This document shows positions 1 through 10,515 of a stretch of DNA of 64,000 nucleotides, in pieces. The DNA is from Anomaloglossus baeobatrachus (taxonomy: Eukaryota > Chordata > Amphibia > Anura > Aromobatidae), in contig NC_134353.1 in NCBI RefSeq assembly GCF_048569485.1, forward strand, positions 530,193,008-530,257,007, in the 5' to 3' direction. Below the pieces are notes generated by a model. It saw only the letters and a program-made list of their open reading frames with translations, had not been told where the DNA came from and made no database searches. Within the stretch, counting starts at the first letter, position 1; the number at the start of each line of letters is the position of its first letter. Position numbers and translations under genes: made by a program.

Positions 1-331
1 CGCCGATGACCCGCTCCACCGCAGAACCCTCATTCCCCGCAGCCCTATATTCAGACCATAAGACGCACCCCCCACTTTCCCCCAACATTTGGGGGAGAAA
101 AAGTGCGTCTTATAGTCCGAAAAATATGGTATATATTTATATACATATTTTCATATACTTATATGACTAATATGTATCACATTATCTTATATTTTTTATA
201 TTTTATATTTTTACACTTTTTTCAGCCAAGCGCACTTTACACATTTTGAATTGTTTGTCAATACATTTTATGCTTTTGCACTTCCTCATATATAGTGTAT
301 ATATGTATTATTATCTTATCATTCACCTATA
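1..331. repeat. AT-rich flank with hairpin repeat end
   Basis: No gene is visible. An 11-base perfect inverted repeat (ATAAGACGCAC at 58-68 and its complement at 103-113) encloses C-rich and G-rich strands, giving a hairpin like the end of a small non-autonomous DNA element. The rest is A/T-rich up to the Tc1 target site TA at 330-331. Family not recognised. Confidence 0.4.
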
Positions 332-950
332 CAGTTAGGTCCATAAATATTTGGACAGTGACACAAGTTTTGTTATTTTAGCTGTTTACAAAAACATGTT
401 CAGAAATACAATTATATATATAATATGGGCTGAAAGTGCACACTCCCAGCTGCAATATGAGAGTTTTCACATCCAAATCGGAGAAAGGGTTTAGGAATCA
501 TAGCTCTGTAATGCATAGCCTCCTCTTTTTCAAGGGACCAAAAGTAATTGGACAAGGGACTCTAAGGGCTGCAATTAACTCTGAAGGCGTCTCCCTCGTT
601 AACCTGTAATCAATGAAGTAGTTAAAGAAGGGAATTTTGTTACTTACCGTAAATTCCTTTTCTTCTAGCTCTTATTGGGAGACCCAGACGATTGGGGTAT
701 AGCTACTGCCCTCCGGAGGCCACACAAAGCACTACACTAAAAAGTGCAAGGCCCCTCCCCTTCTGGCTATACCCCCCCGTGGTATCACGGGTACTCCAGT
801 TTTAGTGCCAAAGCAAGAAGGAGGAAGCCAATAACTGGTTTAAACAAATTAACTCCGAGAAACATCGGAGAACCTAAAAAACCGTTCAACATGAACAACA
901 TGTGTACCCGCAAACAACAAAAAAATCCCGAAGGACAACAGGGCGGGTGC

Positions 951-1048
951 TGGGTCTCCCAATAAGAGCTAGAAGAAAAGGAATTTACGGTAAGTAACAA
1001 AATGCCCTTCTTCTTCAGCGCTCTATTGGGAGACCCAGACGATTGGGA
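951..1048. repeat. DIRS internal complementary region
   Basis: The first half is the reverse complement of the element's left end (about 627-680), including its left-only extension, and the second half is the reverse complement of the right end (about 6675-6709). This junction-like sequence is the DIRS internal complementary region, thought to template the joining of ends into a circle during replication. Confidence 0.85.
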
Positions 1049-1122
1049 CGTCCAAAAGCTGTCCCTGGGTGGGTAAAGAAATACCTCATGTTAGAGCTGC
1101 AAAAAAACAAAACAGCCCTCCC

Positions 1123-2150
1123 CTACGGGGATGTCACTGCCGCCTGCAGGACTCTTCTACCTAAGCTGGCATCCGCCGAAGCATAGGTATGCACCTGATA
1201 ATGCTTGGTGAAAGTGTGCAGACTGGACCAGGTTGCTGCCTGGCACACCTGTTGAGCCGAAGCCTGGTGTCGTAATGCCCAGGACGCACCCACGGCTCTG
1301 GTTGAGTGGGCTTTTAGCCCTGAAGGAACCGGAAGCCCCGCAGAGCGGTAGGCCTCTAGAATTGGTTCTTTGATCCATCGAGCCAGGGTGGCTTTAGAAG
1401 CCTGCAATCCCTTGCGCGGACCAGCGACAAGGACAAAAAGAGCATCGGAACGGCGCATGGGCGCCGTTCGGGAAATGTAGATTCTGAGTGCTCTCACCAG
1501 ATCTAGCAAAACGTAAGTCCTTTTCATACCGGTGAACCGGATGAGGGTAAAAGGAAGGCAAGGATATATCCTGATTAAGATGAAACGAGGATACGACCTT
1601 AGGGAGAAACTCCGGAATGGGGCGCAGCACTACCTTGTCCTGGTGGCACATCAGGAAAGGAGCCTTGGATGACAAAGCTGCCAGCTCAGACACTCGCCGA
1701 AGCGATGTGATCGCGACAAGAAACGCCACTTTCTGTGACAGGCGAGAAAAGGAAACGTCCTTTAGAGGCTCGAAGGGCGGCTTTTGCAGAGCAACAAGTA
1801 CTCTGTTCAGATCCCATGGATCTAACGGCCGCTTGTACGGGGGCACAATATGACAGACCCCCTGTAGGAACGTGCGCACCTTAGGAAGACGTGCTAGACG
1901 CTTCTGAAAAAACACCGACAGTGCCGAGACTTGCCCTTTAAGGGAGCTGAGCGACAAGCCCTTTTCCAACCCCGATTGCAGGAAGGAAAGAAAGGTGGGC
2001 AATGCAAATGGCCAAGGGGATACTCTCTGTGCAGAGCACCAAGATAAGAAAATCTTCCACGTTCTGTGGTAGATCTTAGCAGACGTTGACTTCCTAGCTT
2101 GTCTCATTGTGGCTACGACTCCTTGAGATAATCCTGCAGACGCTAGGATC
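1123..2150 (-). other. DIRS tyrosine recombinase region (fossil element part)
   Basis: The region has the hallmarks of a tyrosine recombinase (phage-integrase family): a SAM-like N-terminal domain, the first catalytic arginine context LRRVSELAAL, the HSTR box (HxxR), and a tyrosine context FTKHYQV near the C-terminus. In DIRS elements this enzyme integrates circular DNA in place of a DDE integrase. It lies between the RT/RNase H gene and the internal complementary region, as expected. Confidence 0.8.
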
Positions 2151-4290
2151 CAGGACTCAATGGCCACACAGTCAGGTTCAGGGCCGCAGAATTCTGATGG
2201 AAAAACGGCCCTTGGGACAGTAAGTCTGGTCGGTCTGGCAGTGACCACGGTCGACCGACCGTGAGATGCCACAGATCCGGATACCACGATCTCCTCGGCC
2301 AGTCTGGGGCGACGAGTATGACGCGGCTGCAATCGGATCTGATCTTGCGTAACACTCTGGGCAAGAGTGCCAGAGGTGGAAAGACGTATGGGAGCCGGAA
2401 CTGCGACCAATCTTGAACCAATGCGTCTGCCGCTAGAGCTCTTTGATCGCGCGACCTCGCCATGAATGCCGGGACCTTGTTGTTGTGCCGGGACGCCATT
2501 AGGTCGACGTCCGGCACTCCCCATCGGCGACAGATTTCCTGAAACACGTCCGGGTGAAGGGACCATTCCCCTGCGTCCATGCCCTGGCGACTGAGGAAGT
2601 CTGCTTCCCAGTTTTCTACGCTGGGGATGTGAACTGCGGATATGGTGGAGGCCGTGGCTTCCACCCACATCAGAATCCGCCGGACTTCCTGGAAGGCTTG
2701 CCGACTGCGTGTCCCCCCTTGGTGGTTGATGTATGCCACCGCTGTGGAGTTGTCCGACTGAATTCGGATCTGCCTTCCTTCCAGCCACTGCTGGAAGGCT
2801 AGTAGGGCAAGATACACTGCTCTGATTTCCAGAACATTGATCTGAAGGGTGGACTCCTGCGGAGTCCACGTCCCCTGAGCCCTGTGGTGGAGAAACACTG
2901 CTCCCCACCCTGACAGACTCGCATCTGTCGTGACCACTGCCCAGGATGGGGGCAGGAAGGATCTTCCCTGAGACAATGAGGTGGGAAGGAGCCACCATTG
3001 TAGAGAGTCCTTGGCCGTCTGGGAAAGAGAGACTTTCCTGTCCAGGGACGTTGACTTCCCGTCCCATTGGCGGAGAATGTCCCATTGAAGTGGACGCAGA
3101 TGAAACTGCGCAAAGGGAACTGCTTCCATGGCTGCCACCATCTTCCCGAGGAAGTGCATGAGGCGCCGTAAGGGGTGCGACTGGCCCTGAAGGAGGGATT
3201 GCACCCCTGTCTGTAGTGACCGCTGCTTGTTCAGTGGAAGCTTCACTCTCGCTGCTCGAGTATGGAACTCCATGCCAAGATACGTTAGTGACTGTGTCGG
3301 AGACAGATTCGACTTTGGAAAGTTGATGATCCATCCGAACGTCTGTAGAGTCTCCAGTGTAGCCTGTAGACTGAGTTGGCATGCCTCTTGAGAGGGTGCC
3401 TTGACAAGTAGATCGTCTAGGTAAGGGATCACCGAGTGTCCCTGAGAGTGCAAGACCGCTACCACTGCCGCCATGACCTTGGTGAAAACCCGTGGGGCTG
3501 TCGCCAGACCGAATGGCAGAGCTACGAACTGAAGATGTTCGTTTCCTATCACAAAACGTAGAAAACGTTGATGTTCTGTAGCAATTGGCACGTGGAGATA
3601 AGCATCTTTGATGTCTATTGAGGCAAGGAAGTCTCCTTGAGACATTGAGGCCACGACAGAGCGGAGGGTTTCCATCCGGAACCGCCTGGCGTGCACATGT
3701 TTGTTGAGCAGCTTTAGATCCAGAACAGGACGGAACGAGCCGTCCTTTTTTGGAACCACAAAGAGATTGGAGTAAAACCCTCTCCCTTGTTCCTGAGGCG
3801 GTACAGGAACCACTACTCCTTCCGCTCTTAGGGAGTCCACCGCCTGCAGCAGGGCATCTGCTCGGTCTGGATGTGGGGAGGTTCTGAAGAACCGAGCTGG
3901 AGGACGAGAACTGAACTCGATTCTGTACCCGCGAGACAAAATGTCTGTCACCCACCGGTCTTTGACCTGTGACATCCAAATAACGGAAAAGCGGGAGAGC
4001 CTGCCCCCGACCGGAGATGCGGAGGGGGGGAGCTGGAAGTCATGAGGTAGCCGCTTTGGAAGCGGTTCCTCCATTTGCTTTCTTGGGGCGCGCGTGAGCC
4101 CGCCAGGAATCTGAGCTTCTTTGCGTCCTCTGAGTCCCTTTGGACGAGGAGAATTGTGTCTTGCCCGAACCTCGAAAGGACTGAAACTTCTGCTGCCATC
4201 TTTTCTGCTGAGGTTTGCTTGATCTGGGCTGGGGCAAAGAAGAGTCTTTACCCTTGGACTGTTTAATGATGTCAGCCAATGGCTCGCCAA
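2143..4290 (-). CDS. DIRS reverse transcriptase / RNase H (fossil element part)
   Basis: The frame carries a reverse transcriptase with the catalytic box YLDDLLV, preceded by FVVPKKDGSFRPVLDLK and LPFGLATAPRVFTK. An RNase H domain follows (VVTTDASLSGWGAV, SDNSTAVAYINHQGG). The tail is conserved with the DIRS copy at 41 kb and lies where DIRS elements often carry a methyltransferase-like domain. This enzyme copies element RNA to DNA. The order RT then RNase H, followed by a recombinase instead of an integrase, supports DIRS over Gypsy. Confidence 0.85.
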   Translation of the reverse strand: MASHWLTSLNSPRVKTLLCPSPDQANLSRKDGSRSFSPFEVRARHNSPRPKGLRGRKEAQIPGGLTRAPRKQMEEPLPKRLPHDFQLPPSASPVGGRLSRFSVIWMSQVKDRWVTDILSRGYRIEFSSRPPARFFRTSPHPDRADALLQAVDSLRAEGVVVPVPPQEQGRGFYSNLFVVPKKDGSFRPVLDLKLLNKHVHARRFRMETLRSVVASMSQGDFLASIDIKDAYLHVPIATEHQRFLRFVIGNEHLQFVALPFGLATAPRVFTKVMAAVVAVLHSQGHSVIPYLDDLLVKAPSQEACQLSLQATLETLQTFGWIINFPKSNLSPTQSLTYLGMEFHTRAARVKLPLNKQRSLQTGVQSLLQGQSHPLRRLMHFLGKMVAAMEAVPFAQFHLRPLQWDILRQWDGKSTSLDRKVSLSQTAKDSLQWWLLPTSLSQGRSFLPPSWAVVTTDASLSGWGAVFLHHRAQGTWTPQESTLQINVLEIRAVYLALLAFQQWLEGRQIRIQSDNSTAVAYINHQGGTRSRQAFQEVRRILMWVEATASTISAVHIPSVENWEADFLSRQGMDAGEWSLHPDVFQEICRRWGVPDVDLMASRHNNKVPAFMARSRDQRALAADALVQDWSQFRLPYVFPPLALLPRVLRKIRSDCSRVILVAPDWPRRSWYPDLWHLTVGRPWSLPDRPDLLSQGPFFHQNSAALNLTVWPLSPGS

Positions 4291-5530
4291 ACAGTCTATC
4301 TCTAGATAAGGGCAGGCTGGTTAAACATTTTTTGGAACCAGCATCTGCTTTCCAGTCCTTTAACCACAAGGCTCTGCGCAAAACTACCGAATTGGCGGAC
4401 GCCATTGAGGTGCGGCTGGTAGATTCTAGGACCGCATTGATAGCGTAAGACGCAAACGCGGACATCTGCGAGGTAAGGGACGCCACTTGCGGCACCGCTG
4501 GATGTAAGATAGCATCCACTTTTGCTAACCCTGCTGAAATAGCTTGGAGTGCCCATACGGCTGCGAATGCTGGAGCAAACGACGCGCCGATAGCTTCATA
4601 GACAGATTTTAACCAGAGGTCCATCTGTCTGTCATTGGCATCCTTAAGTGAAGCGCCATCCTCCACTGCAACTATGGATCTAGCTGCAAGTTTGGAAATC
4701 GGGGGGTCAACTTTTGGACACTGGGTCCAGCGCTTGACCACATCAGGGGGGAAAGGAAAACGTGTATCCTTAGAACGTTTAGAGAAACGCCTTTCTGGAT
4801 GAGCGTCGTGTTTCTGGATTGACTCTCTGAAGTCAGAGTGATCCAAGAAAGCACTTAATTTACGCTTGGGATAGAGAAAACGAAACTTCTCCTGCTCTGC
4901 AGCTGCCTCCTCTGCTGAAGGAGCTGGGGGAGAAATATCTAACAGTCTATTGATGGCTGATATAAGATCGTTTACCATGGCGTCCCCATCCGGGGTATCC
5001 AGATTGAGAGGGGTTCCAGGATAAGACTCCTGATCACTCTCATCAGACGCATCACAGAGCGACTGATTGCGCTGAGACCCTGAGCAGTGTGATGACGTTG
5101 AGGGTCTTTCCCAGCGAGCTCGCTTAGGGTGGCTGGGGCTATCATCTGAGTCATAATACTCAGCCTGTGAAGCCGGGGACCCCCTTGCAGTCTGGATTAA
5201 ATCCAACTGAGGGGGATTAGAGGACAGAGACCTCGCCGTGTCCATAGACTGAGCCCCAGGCATGGATTGCAAAGTTTCAAGGATTTTTGCCATAGTCACA
5301 GACATATTATCAGCAAAAACTGCAAAGTCTGTCCCTGACACCGGGGCAGGACTTACAGGCGTCTCAGCCTGGGTCACTATCTCTCCTGACTCCGGCTGGC
5401 GAAGCAGCACCGGATCTGAGCATTGCACACAATGGGGGTCCTTGGAGCCTGCTGGTAGAGCAGCCCCACATGCAGCACACGCAGTGTACACAGCCCTAGC
5501 CTTGGCAGCCTTGCGTTTTGTGGATGACAT
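4040..5530 (-). CDS. DIRS gag-like ORF (fossil element part)
   Basis: A 496-residue frame that opens with a cysteine-rich segment (CAACGAALPAG then CVQC, a zinc-ribbon-like pattern), followed by an acidic, Ser-rich linker and a conserved helical region. It ends in a Gln/Ser/Lys-rich basic tail. Position upstream of, and overlapping, the RT gene fits the Gag-like first gene of DIRS elements. The related element at 33.6 kb has a matching gag region. Family assignment is by position and resemblance; Gag in this group is poorly conserved. Confidence 0.65.
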   Translation of the reverse strand: MSSTKRKAAKARAVYTACAACGAALPAGSKDPHCVQCSDPVLLRQPESGEIVTQAETPVSPAPVSGTDFAVFADNMSVTMAKILETLQSMPGAQSMDTARSLSSNPPQLDLIQTARGSPASQAEYYDSDDSPSHPKRARWERPSTSSHCSGSQRNQSLCDASDESDQESYPGTPLNLDTPDGDAMVNDLISAINRLLDISPPAPSAEEAAAEQEKFRFLYPKRKLSAFLDHSDFRESIQKHDAHPERRFSKRSKDTRFPFPPDVVKRWTQCPKVDPPISKLAARSIVAVEDGASLKDANDRQMDLWLKSVYEAIGASFAPAFAAVWALQAISAGLAKVDAILHPAVPQVASLTSQMSAFASYAINAVLESTSRTSMASANSVVLRRALWLKDWKADAGSKKCLTSLPLSRDRLFGEPLADIIKQSKGKDSSLPQPRSSKPQQKRWQQKFQSFRGSGKTQFSSSKGTQRTQRSSDSWRAHARPKKANGGTASKAATS

Positions 5531-6773
5531 GTTGCTGCCTCCTCAGAGCGATCTGGGTATACAGCCAGGAAGCGACCTCACAGTGCAAGCAATAAGGAAA
5601 TATATATATGTCCAGTGACACAGTACACTAATACACACTGAGGCACTAGAGGGGCCAGCTGAAAAGCCGCTTACCGCCCGCTTAAGAGCGGGTGTGTGAT
5701 CTCCAAAGCCCCCTAGTCCAGGTCTCCCAGAGCCTTGCGTCCTTCCTCCAGCCAGACATGCATGTAATGGCTGCCGGCGTCCTGAGAGAGGAGGGGGGGC
5801 GGGCCCTGGGCGTTCCTGGCTAAGAGCGGGAAGCCTGCTTCCCTCTGTGCCTAGTGAGAGGGCTGGAGCATGTAAATCAGGCTCCAGCCCTCGTCGCTGC
5901 CGTGAAACAGCGTCTCTCCCCTACCCTGATTGACAGGGTGGGGGCGGGAACGAATCGGAGATGCCGGCGTCCTAGGCCGCAAAAGCCGGGGACTAGATTT
6001 ATAAACGCCACCGCCGTAAAAGCGCGGTCGGCGTGTCCCCGGCGAACTAAAAGTCACAGCAGCGCCGCCGGTCCAGCGGGGGTCGGCGCTGCGTTCCCAC
6101 AACACAGAAAAAAGTCCCCCAGTTAAACTGTAGGAACACTAGCTCTAGCGTTACGGTCCCCGGCGCACTACAACACCCAGCCAGCCCGGAGTGTGTCTGT
6201 GCCTGCCGGGGACACAGAGTACCTGTATGATGCAGGGCCTTGTCCCTGATGGTACTCCTGCTCGGCATCCACCAGGTGCTATGGGTCTGTGGATGGAGCC
6301 CGGCGTCAGAGCTTTGAGGCCGGCAGGATCCCACTTCCACAGAGCCCTACAAGGGGATGTGGAAGGAAAACAGCATGTGGGGCTCCAGCCCCTGTACCAG
6401 CAATAGGTACCTCAACCTTACAACACCATCTACGGGTGAGAAGGGAGCATGCTGGGAACCCTATATGGGCCCTCTTTTCTTCCATCCGAAATAGTCAGCA
6501 GCTACTGCTGACTAAAATCTGTGGAGCTATGCATGGAATGTCTGACCTCCTTCGCACAAAGCTTGAAAACTGGAGTACCCGTGATACCACGGGGGGGTAT
6601 AGCCAGAAGGGGAGGGGCCTTGCACTTTTTAGTGTAGTGCTTTGTGTGGCCTCTGGAGGGCAGTAGCTATACCCCAATCGTCTGGGTCTCCCAATAGAGC
6701 GCTGAAGAAAGGTCTGATGTTGATTACAGGTGTGTGGTTTTGCATTTGGAAGCTGTTGCTGTGACCAGACAAC

Positions 6774-7463
6774 ATGCGGTCTAAGGAACTCTCAATTGAG
6801 GTGAAGCAGAACATCCTGAGGCTGAAAAAAAAGAAAAAATCCATTAGAGAGATAGCAGACATGCTTGGAGTAGCAAAATCAACAGTCGGGTACATTCTGA
6901 GAAAAAAGGAATTGACTGGTGAGCTTGGGAACTCAAAAAGGCCTGGGCGTCCACGGATGACAACAGTGGTGGATGATCGCCGCATACTTTCTTTGGTGAA
7001 GAAGAACCCGTTCACAACATCAACTGAAGTCCAGAACACTCTCAGTGAAGTAGGTGTATCTGTCTCTAAGTCAACAGTAAAGAGAAGACTCCATGAAAGT
7101 AAATACAAAGGGTTCACATCTATATGCAAACCATTCATCAATTCCAAAAATAGAAAGGCCAGAGTTAAATTTGCTGAAAAACACCTCATGAAGCCAGCTC
7201 AGTTCTGGAAAAGTATTCTATGGACAGATGAGACCAAGATCAACCTGTACCAGAATGATGGGAAGAAAAAAGTTTGGAGAAGAAAGGGAACGGCACATGA
7301 TCCAAGGCACACCACATGCTCTGTAAAACATGGTGGAGGCAACGTGATGGCATGGGCATGCATGGCTTTCAATGGCACTGGGTCACTAGTGTTTATTGAT
7401 GACATAACAGCAGACAAGAGTAGCCGGATGAATTCTGAAGTGTGGCTGCGGCTGCGGCTGTAA
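6774..7463 (+). pseudogene. Tc1 transposase, internally deleted
   Basis: The 229-residue frame starts MRSKELSIEVKQ and has the paired-like helix-turn-helix region (about residues 1-110), the linker motif GRPRMTT, and the start of the DDE catalytic domain with the first aspartate in WTDETKIN. It then runs into a GCGGCT-repeat junction and stops. The next recognisable Tc1 sequence (from about 7465, the segment encoding the C-terminal tail) follows at once, so the part holding the second Asp and the final Glu/Asp is absent. Usual Tc1 transposases are about 340 residues. An internal deletion of roughly 250-300 bases explains this. It is a non-functional transposase that might still bind DNA. Confidence 0.85.
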
Positions 7464-7824
7464 AGGCCTGGCAAAGCATTAAGAAGGAGGAAACCCAGCG
7501 TTTGGTGATGTCCATGGGTTCCAGACTTAAGGCAGTGATTGCCTCCAAAGGATTCGCAACAAAATATTGAAAATAAACATTTTTTTTTGGGTTTGGTTTA
7601 TTTGTCCAATTACTTTTGACCTCCTAAAATATGGAGTGTTTGTAAAGAAATGTGTACAATTCCTACAATTTCTATCAGATATTTTTGTTCAAACCTTCAA
7701 ATTAAACGTTACAATCTGCACTTGAATTCTGTTGTAGAGGTTTCATTTCAAATCCAATGTGGTGGCATGCAGAGCCCAACTCGCGAAAATTGTGTCACTG
7801 TCCAAATATTTCTGGACCTAACTG

Positions 7825-7938
7825 TATATATATATATATATATATATATACATAATTCTCTGTTTTGCAAAACACTTACACATGTTTACTTCACATATTT
7901 TTATGTGGGCCCCTGTTTTTTTGTTTCTTTTCTATTTT
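7825..7938. repeat. TA microsatellite and short spacer
   Basis: A run of alternating T and A (about 7825-7850) directly abuts the right end of the Tc1 element and includes its TA target site. The following bases to 7938 hold no recognisable feature. Confidence 0.7.
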
Positions 7939-8272
7939 AAGGCTGTGTGCACACGTTGCGTTTTTTATCGCGGAAACGCTGCGTTTAGAACCGCAGCGTT
8001 TCAGTGGCAAATTGCATGCTTTCAGCTTTCCCAGCAAAGTGTATGAGAAAGCCGAAAAATCAGTGCACACGCTGCTTTTCTAAACGCAGCGTTTTGGATG
8101 CCAAAAATCGGTGCGGAAAGAAAAGCAGCATGTCACTTCTTTTGTGCGGTGTGGCTGCGTTCTCTCCCCCATTGAATCAATGATGTGAGGTCAGAACGCA
8201 GCTACACCGCAGTGAGCTGCTTATTTGTTGCGGTCCGCGGCCTTTGTCGGCACGCCAGAACGCAGGCATTTA

Positions 8273-8317
8273 CCTGGAAGTGAGGTCAAGAGGTTTCCTG
8301 TTGACCTCACTTCCTGG
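8273..8317. repeat. 17-bp stem hairpin
   Basis: 8273-8289 and 8301-8317 are complementary with one mismatch (GGAAGTGAGGTCAA arm) and an 11-base loop, inside the TIR element. Confidence 0.75.
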
Positions 8318-8427
8318 CAAAGTCCAGGAAAGCCACCGGTGTCGCTGAAGTGCCCGCCCCGACCCCCCTCCCAAAAATCCAACATGGCCGCGCGCACAGT
8401 AGCGCACCGGCCGCCCTGCTCCTATGA

Positions 8428-8463
8428 TTTCTGTCGCATGTGCAATAACACATGCGACAGAAA
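8428..8463. repeat. Perfect 15-bp stem hairpin
   Basis: TTTCTGTCGCATGTG at 8428-8442 pairs perfectly with 8449-8463 across a 6-base loop. It lies 110 bases after the other hairpin in the same element. Confidence 0.8.
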
Positions 8464-8939
8464 AATGCCCCCCAGGCCCTGCCCGGTCACCCCCTATTCC
8501 CCCGGTATTCCCCCTCACCTGTCCGGTCGCAGCGCTGATCCCCCGCGGCCCCCTCCTCCTTCACAGCAGACGCCGGCCGGTCACATGAGCAGAGCAGCTT
8601 ACAGACAGCACAGTGTTCAGAGAGCTGTGCTGGCTGCTCGCACTCTGCAGCTGTGACCCGGGGAGAGTGGGTGCAGATTTTTGGCACCCACTCTCCTCAA
8701 ATGGAGGGTCTGCCCTCCTAGAAAATGGGGGCTACGTTCCCTGAACGTGCCCCCATATTCTAGAAGGTCCAGAGGCGACGTGGGACGTCCATATGGATTT
8801 CTGCGGACCCATTTTTTTTCAAATTTTTTTATTAAATTGGAGAACAAGGGAATGATTTGGGGAGTGTTTTTTCTAATAAAAAATTTTTTGTCATTTTTTT
8901 TGCTTTTGTTTACTGTCAATTAGTTATGTCGGGTATCTA

Positions 8940-9400
8940 ATAGACGCCGTGACATCACTAATTGCTGGGCTTGATGCCAGGTGACATTACACATCTGGTA
9001 TCAACCCCATTTATTACCTCGTTTGCCAACGCACCAGGGCGCGGGATGAGTTGGGGCGAAGCGCCAGGATTGGCGCATCTAATGGATGCGCCACTTCTGG
9101 GGCGGCTGCGGCCTGCTATTTTTAGGCTGGGAAGAGTCCAATAACCATGGCTCTTCCCACCCTGAGAATACCAGACCCCAGCTGTCAGCTTCACCTTGGC
9201 TGGTGATCTAATTTGGGGGGACCCCACGTTATTTTTTTTTTAATTCTTTATTTATAAATAAAAAAAAAAAGCCTGAGGAGCCCTCCAAATTGATCACCAG
9301 CCAAGATGAAGCTGCCAGCTGTGGTTTGCAGGCTACAGCTGTCTGCTTTACCCTGACTGGCTATCAAAAATAGGGGGGACCCAACGCCATTTTTTTCATT
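8940..9400 (+). repeat. Interspersed repeat with paired hairpins, copy 1
   Basis: This stretch (GGCTTGATGCCAGGTGACA, then a hairpin around GGCGCATC/GATGCGCC, then GGGAAGAG...CTCTTCCC, then the CCAGCTGTC and GGGGGGACCCCACG boxes) recurs in diverged form at 12860-13140 and 53950-54215. A second partial copy of the CCAGCTGTC to GGGGGGACCC part follows at about 9280-9390. Family not recognised; no coding frame. Confidence 0.6.
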
Positions 9401-9908
9401 TTTTTTTTTTATTGGATAAATACTAAGCTAGGCACCCTTTAGTGCCACATGAAAGGTACTAAAGGTGCCAGCTTAGAATATGCAGGCGGGGGTGGGACGT
9501 TATATATATTTGATATCCATTCAGCCATTGACGCTTTTTAGGTTGTGTGCCCACAATTAGGGTTTGCAGCGTTATGGGCACTGAGTGTTTTCCCTGCGTC
9601 CATAACGCTGCGTTGTGCAGTAGAAGCACAGTGGAAGGATTTTTGGAGATCCCATGCCCACTGTGCTTCTTTTCTCCGCAGCATAAACTGACCGGTGGCG
9701 CAGCTTCCCGAGCCTCAGCATGTCAATTTATGCTGCGGAGACGAGAGTGTTCTCTGCAGGTAGCATAGAGCTAAAGTCCACAGCAGCCTGAACCCAAATC
9801 GTGGGCATGGGCAGCTGCGTTCTCCCGTGGACAACACTCACATCTCTGCAGAAAGGCTGACACTGTGTACTAGACGCCGTGTCGCTGGATCATGGCCACA
9901 TAGCCTTA

Positions 9909-10515
9909 GGCCTCTTTCACACGTCAGTGATTCTGGTACATTTGTGCTTTTTTTTAAACGTACCAGGATCACTGACATACGCAGACCCATTGTAATGAAT
10001 GGGTCTGCTCACACGTCAGTGATTTTTCACTGCACGTGTCTCCGTGCGGCGTACCCGCGTGTGCGTGATGGCCGCACGGAGACATGTCCATTTTTTTCTG
10101 GCATCACTGATGTTCCATGGACCACGCAGTGGTGTGGTCCGTGAAACACGTGCCAGAAAAAAACGTGCTTTTAAAATAAAAATCATTTTAACTCACCCGG
10201 CGTCCAGCGATGTCCTCTGCAGCCCGTGCTGCCTGCTGCTTCTGAGCCGGCTCATTATTGTCGCGCATATTCATGATGTGCGACACAGCCGACCCGGAAG
10301 CAGCTGCTGCGGGAGTCAGCGCCAGCCGGATGCTGCACCGCGGGAGCGATCAGCACCATGGAGAGTGGGAGCGGGCACAGGTGAGTTAATCCCTAAGTGC
10401 AATCACGGGCCACGGAGAACGGAGCCCGAATTGCACTTAGACAACCCATGTGTGCCGTGATTCACGGCACACGGAGGGACATGTGCGTGTTTTTCACTGA
10501 CGTGTGAAACGGGCC
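9909..10515 (+). mobile_element. MITE family A, copy 1
   Basis: About 607 bases with inverted ends (GGCC...TTCACACGTCAGTGA and its complement). A second copy lies at 41428-42062 in the opposite orientation. Each copy contains internal hairpins, including a CTCCGTGCGGC arm pair. It has no coding capacity. The flanks are T/A-rich, but the exact target duplication is ambiguous. Confidence 0.8.

Larger units (their letters stand above)
627..6709 (-). mobile_element. DIRS-type tyrosine-recombinase retrotransposon
   Basis: About 6.1 kb, inserted in the left part of the Tc1 element, with coding on the minus strand. Parts: inverted terminal repeats (about 660-803 and 6566-6709, nearly identical), a roughly 33-base extension at the left end only, an internal complementary region (951-1048), a gag-like gene, an RT/RNase H gene and a tyrosine recombinase region. 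This is the standard DIRS layout, with no integrase and no target duplication. It looks structurally complete, with perhaps one or two breaks in its coding parts. The near-identical terminal repeats suggest a fairly recent insertion, later than the Tc1 host copy. Confidence 0.88.
332..7824 (+). mobile_element. Tc1-like DNA transposon, split by a DIRS element
   Basis: The ends are about 35-base inverted repeats (332-366 and 7790-7824; both start CAGTTAGGTCC when read inward), flanked by TA on each side, the Tc1/mariner target duplication. Without the inserted DIRS (about 627-6709) the element is about 1.4 kb, normal for Tc1. The left arm (332-626) is non-coding; the right arm carries the transposase remnant. 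The Tc1 is therefore older than the DIRS copy inside it. It cannot move on its own because the transposase lacks part of its catalytic domain. Confidence 0.9.

Noticed and set aside
1394-3979. 861-codon minus-strand frame overlapping the DIRS RT gene
   Set aside because: Over most of its length it is a shadow of the RT/RNase H gene in another frame; only its end corresponds to recombinase sequence, reported as an element part.
7825-7850. TA microsatellite as a functional site
   Set aside because: Simple repeat next to a TA-targeting transposon; nothing beyond the expected insertion preference.
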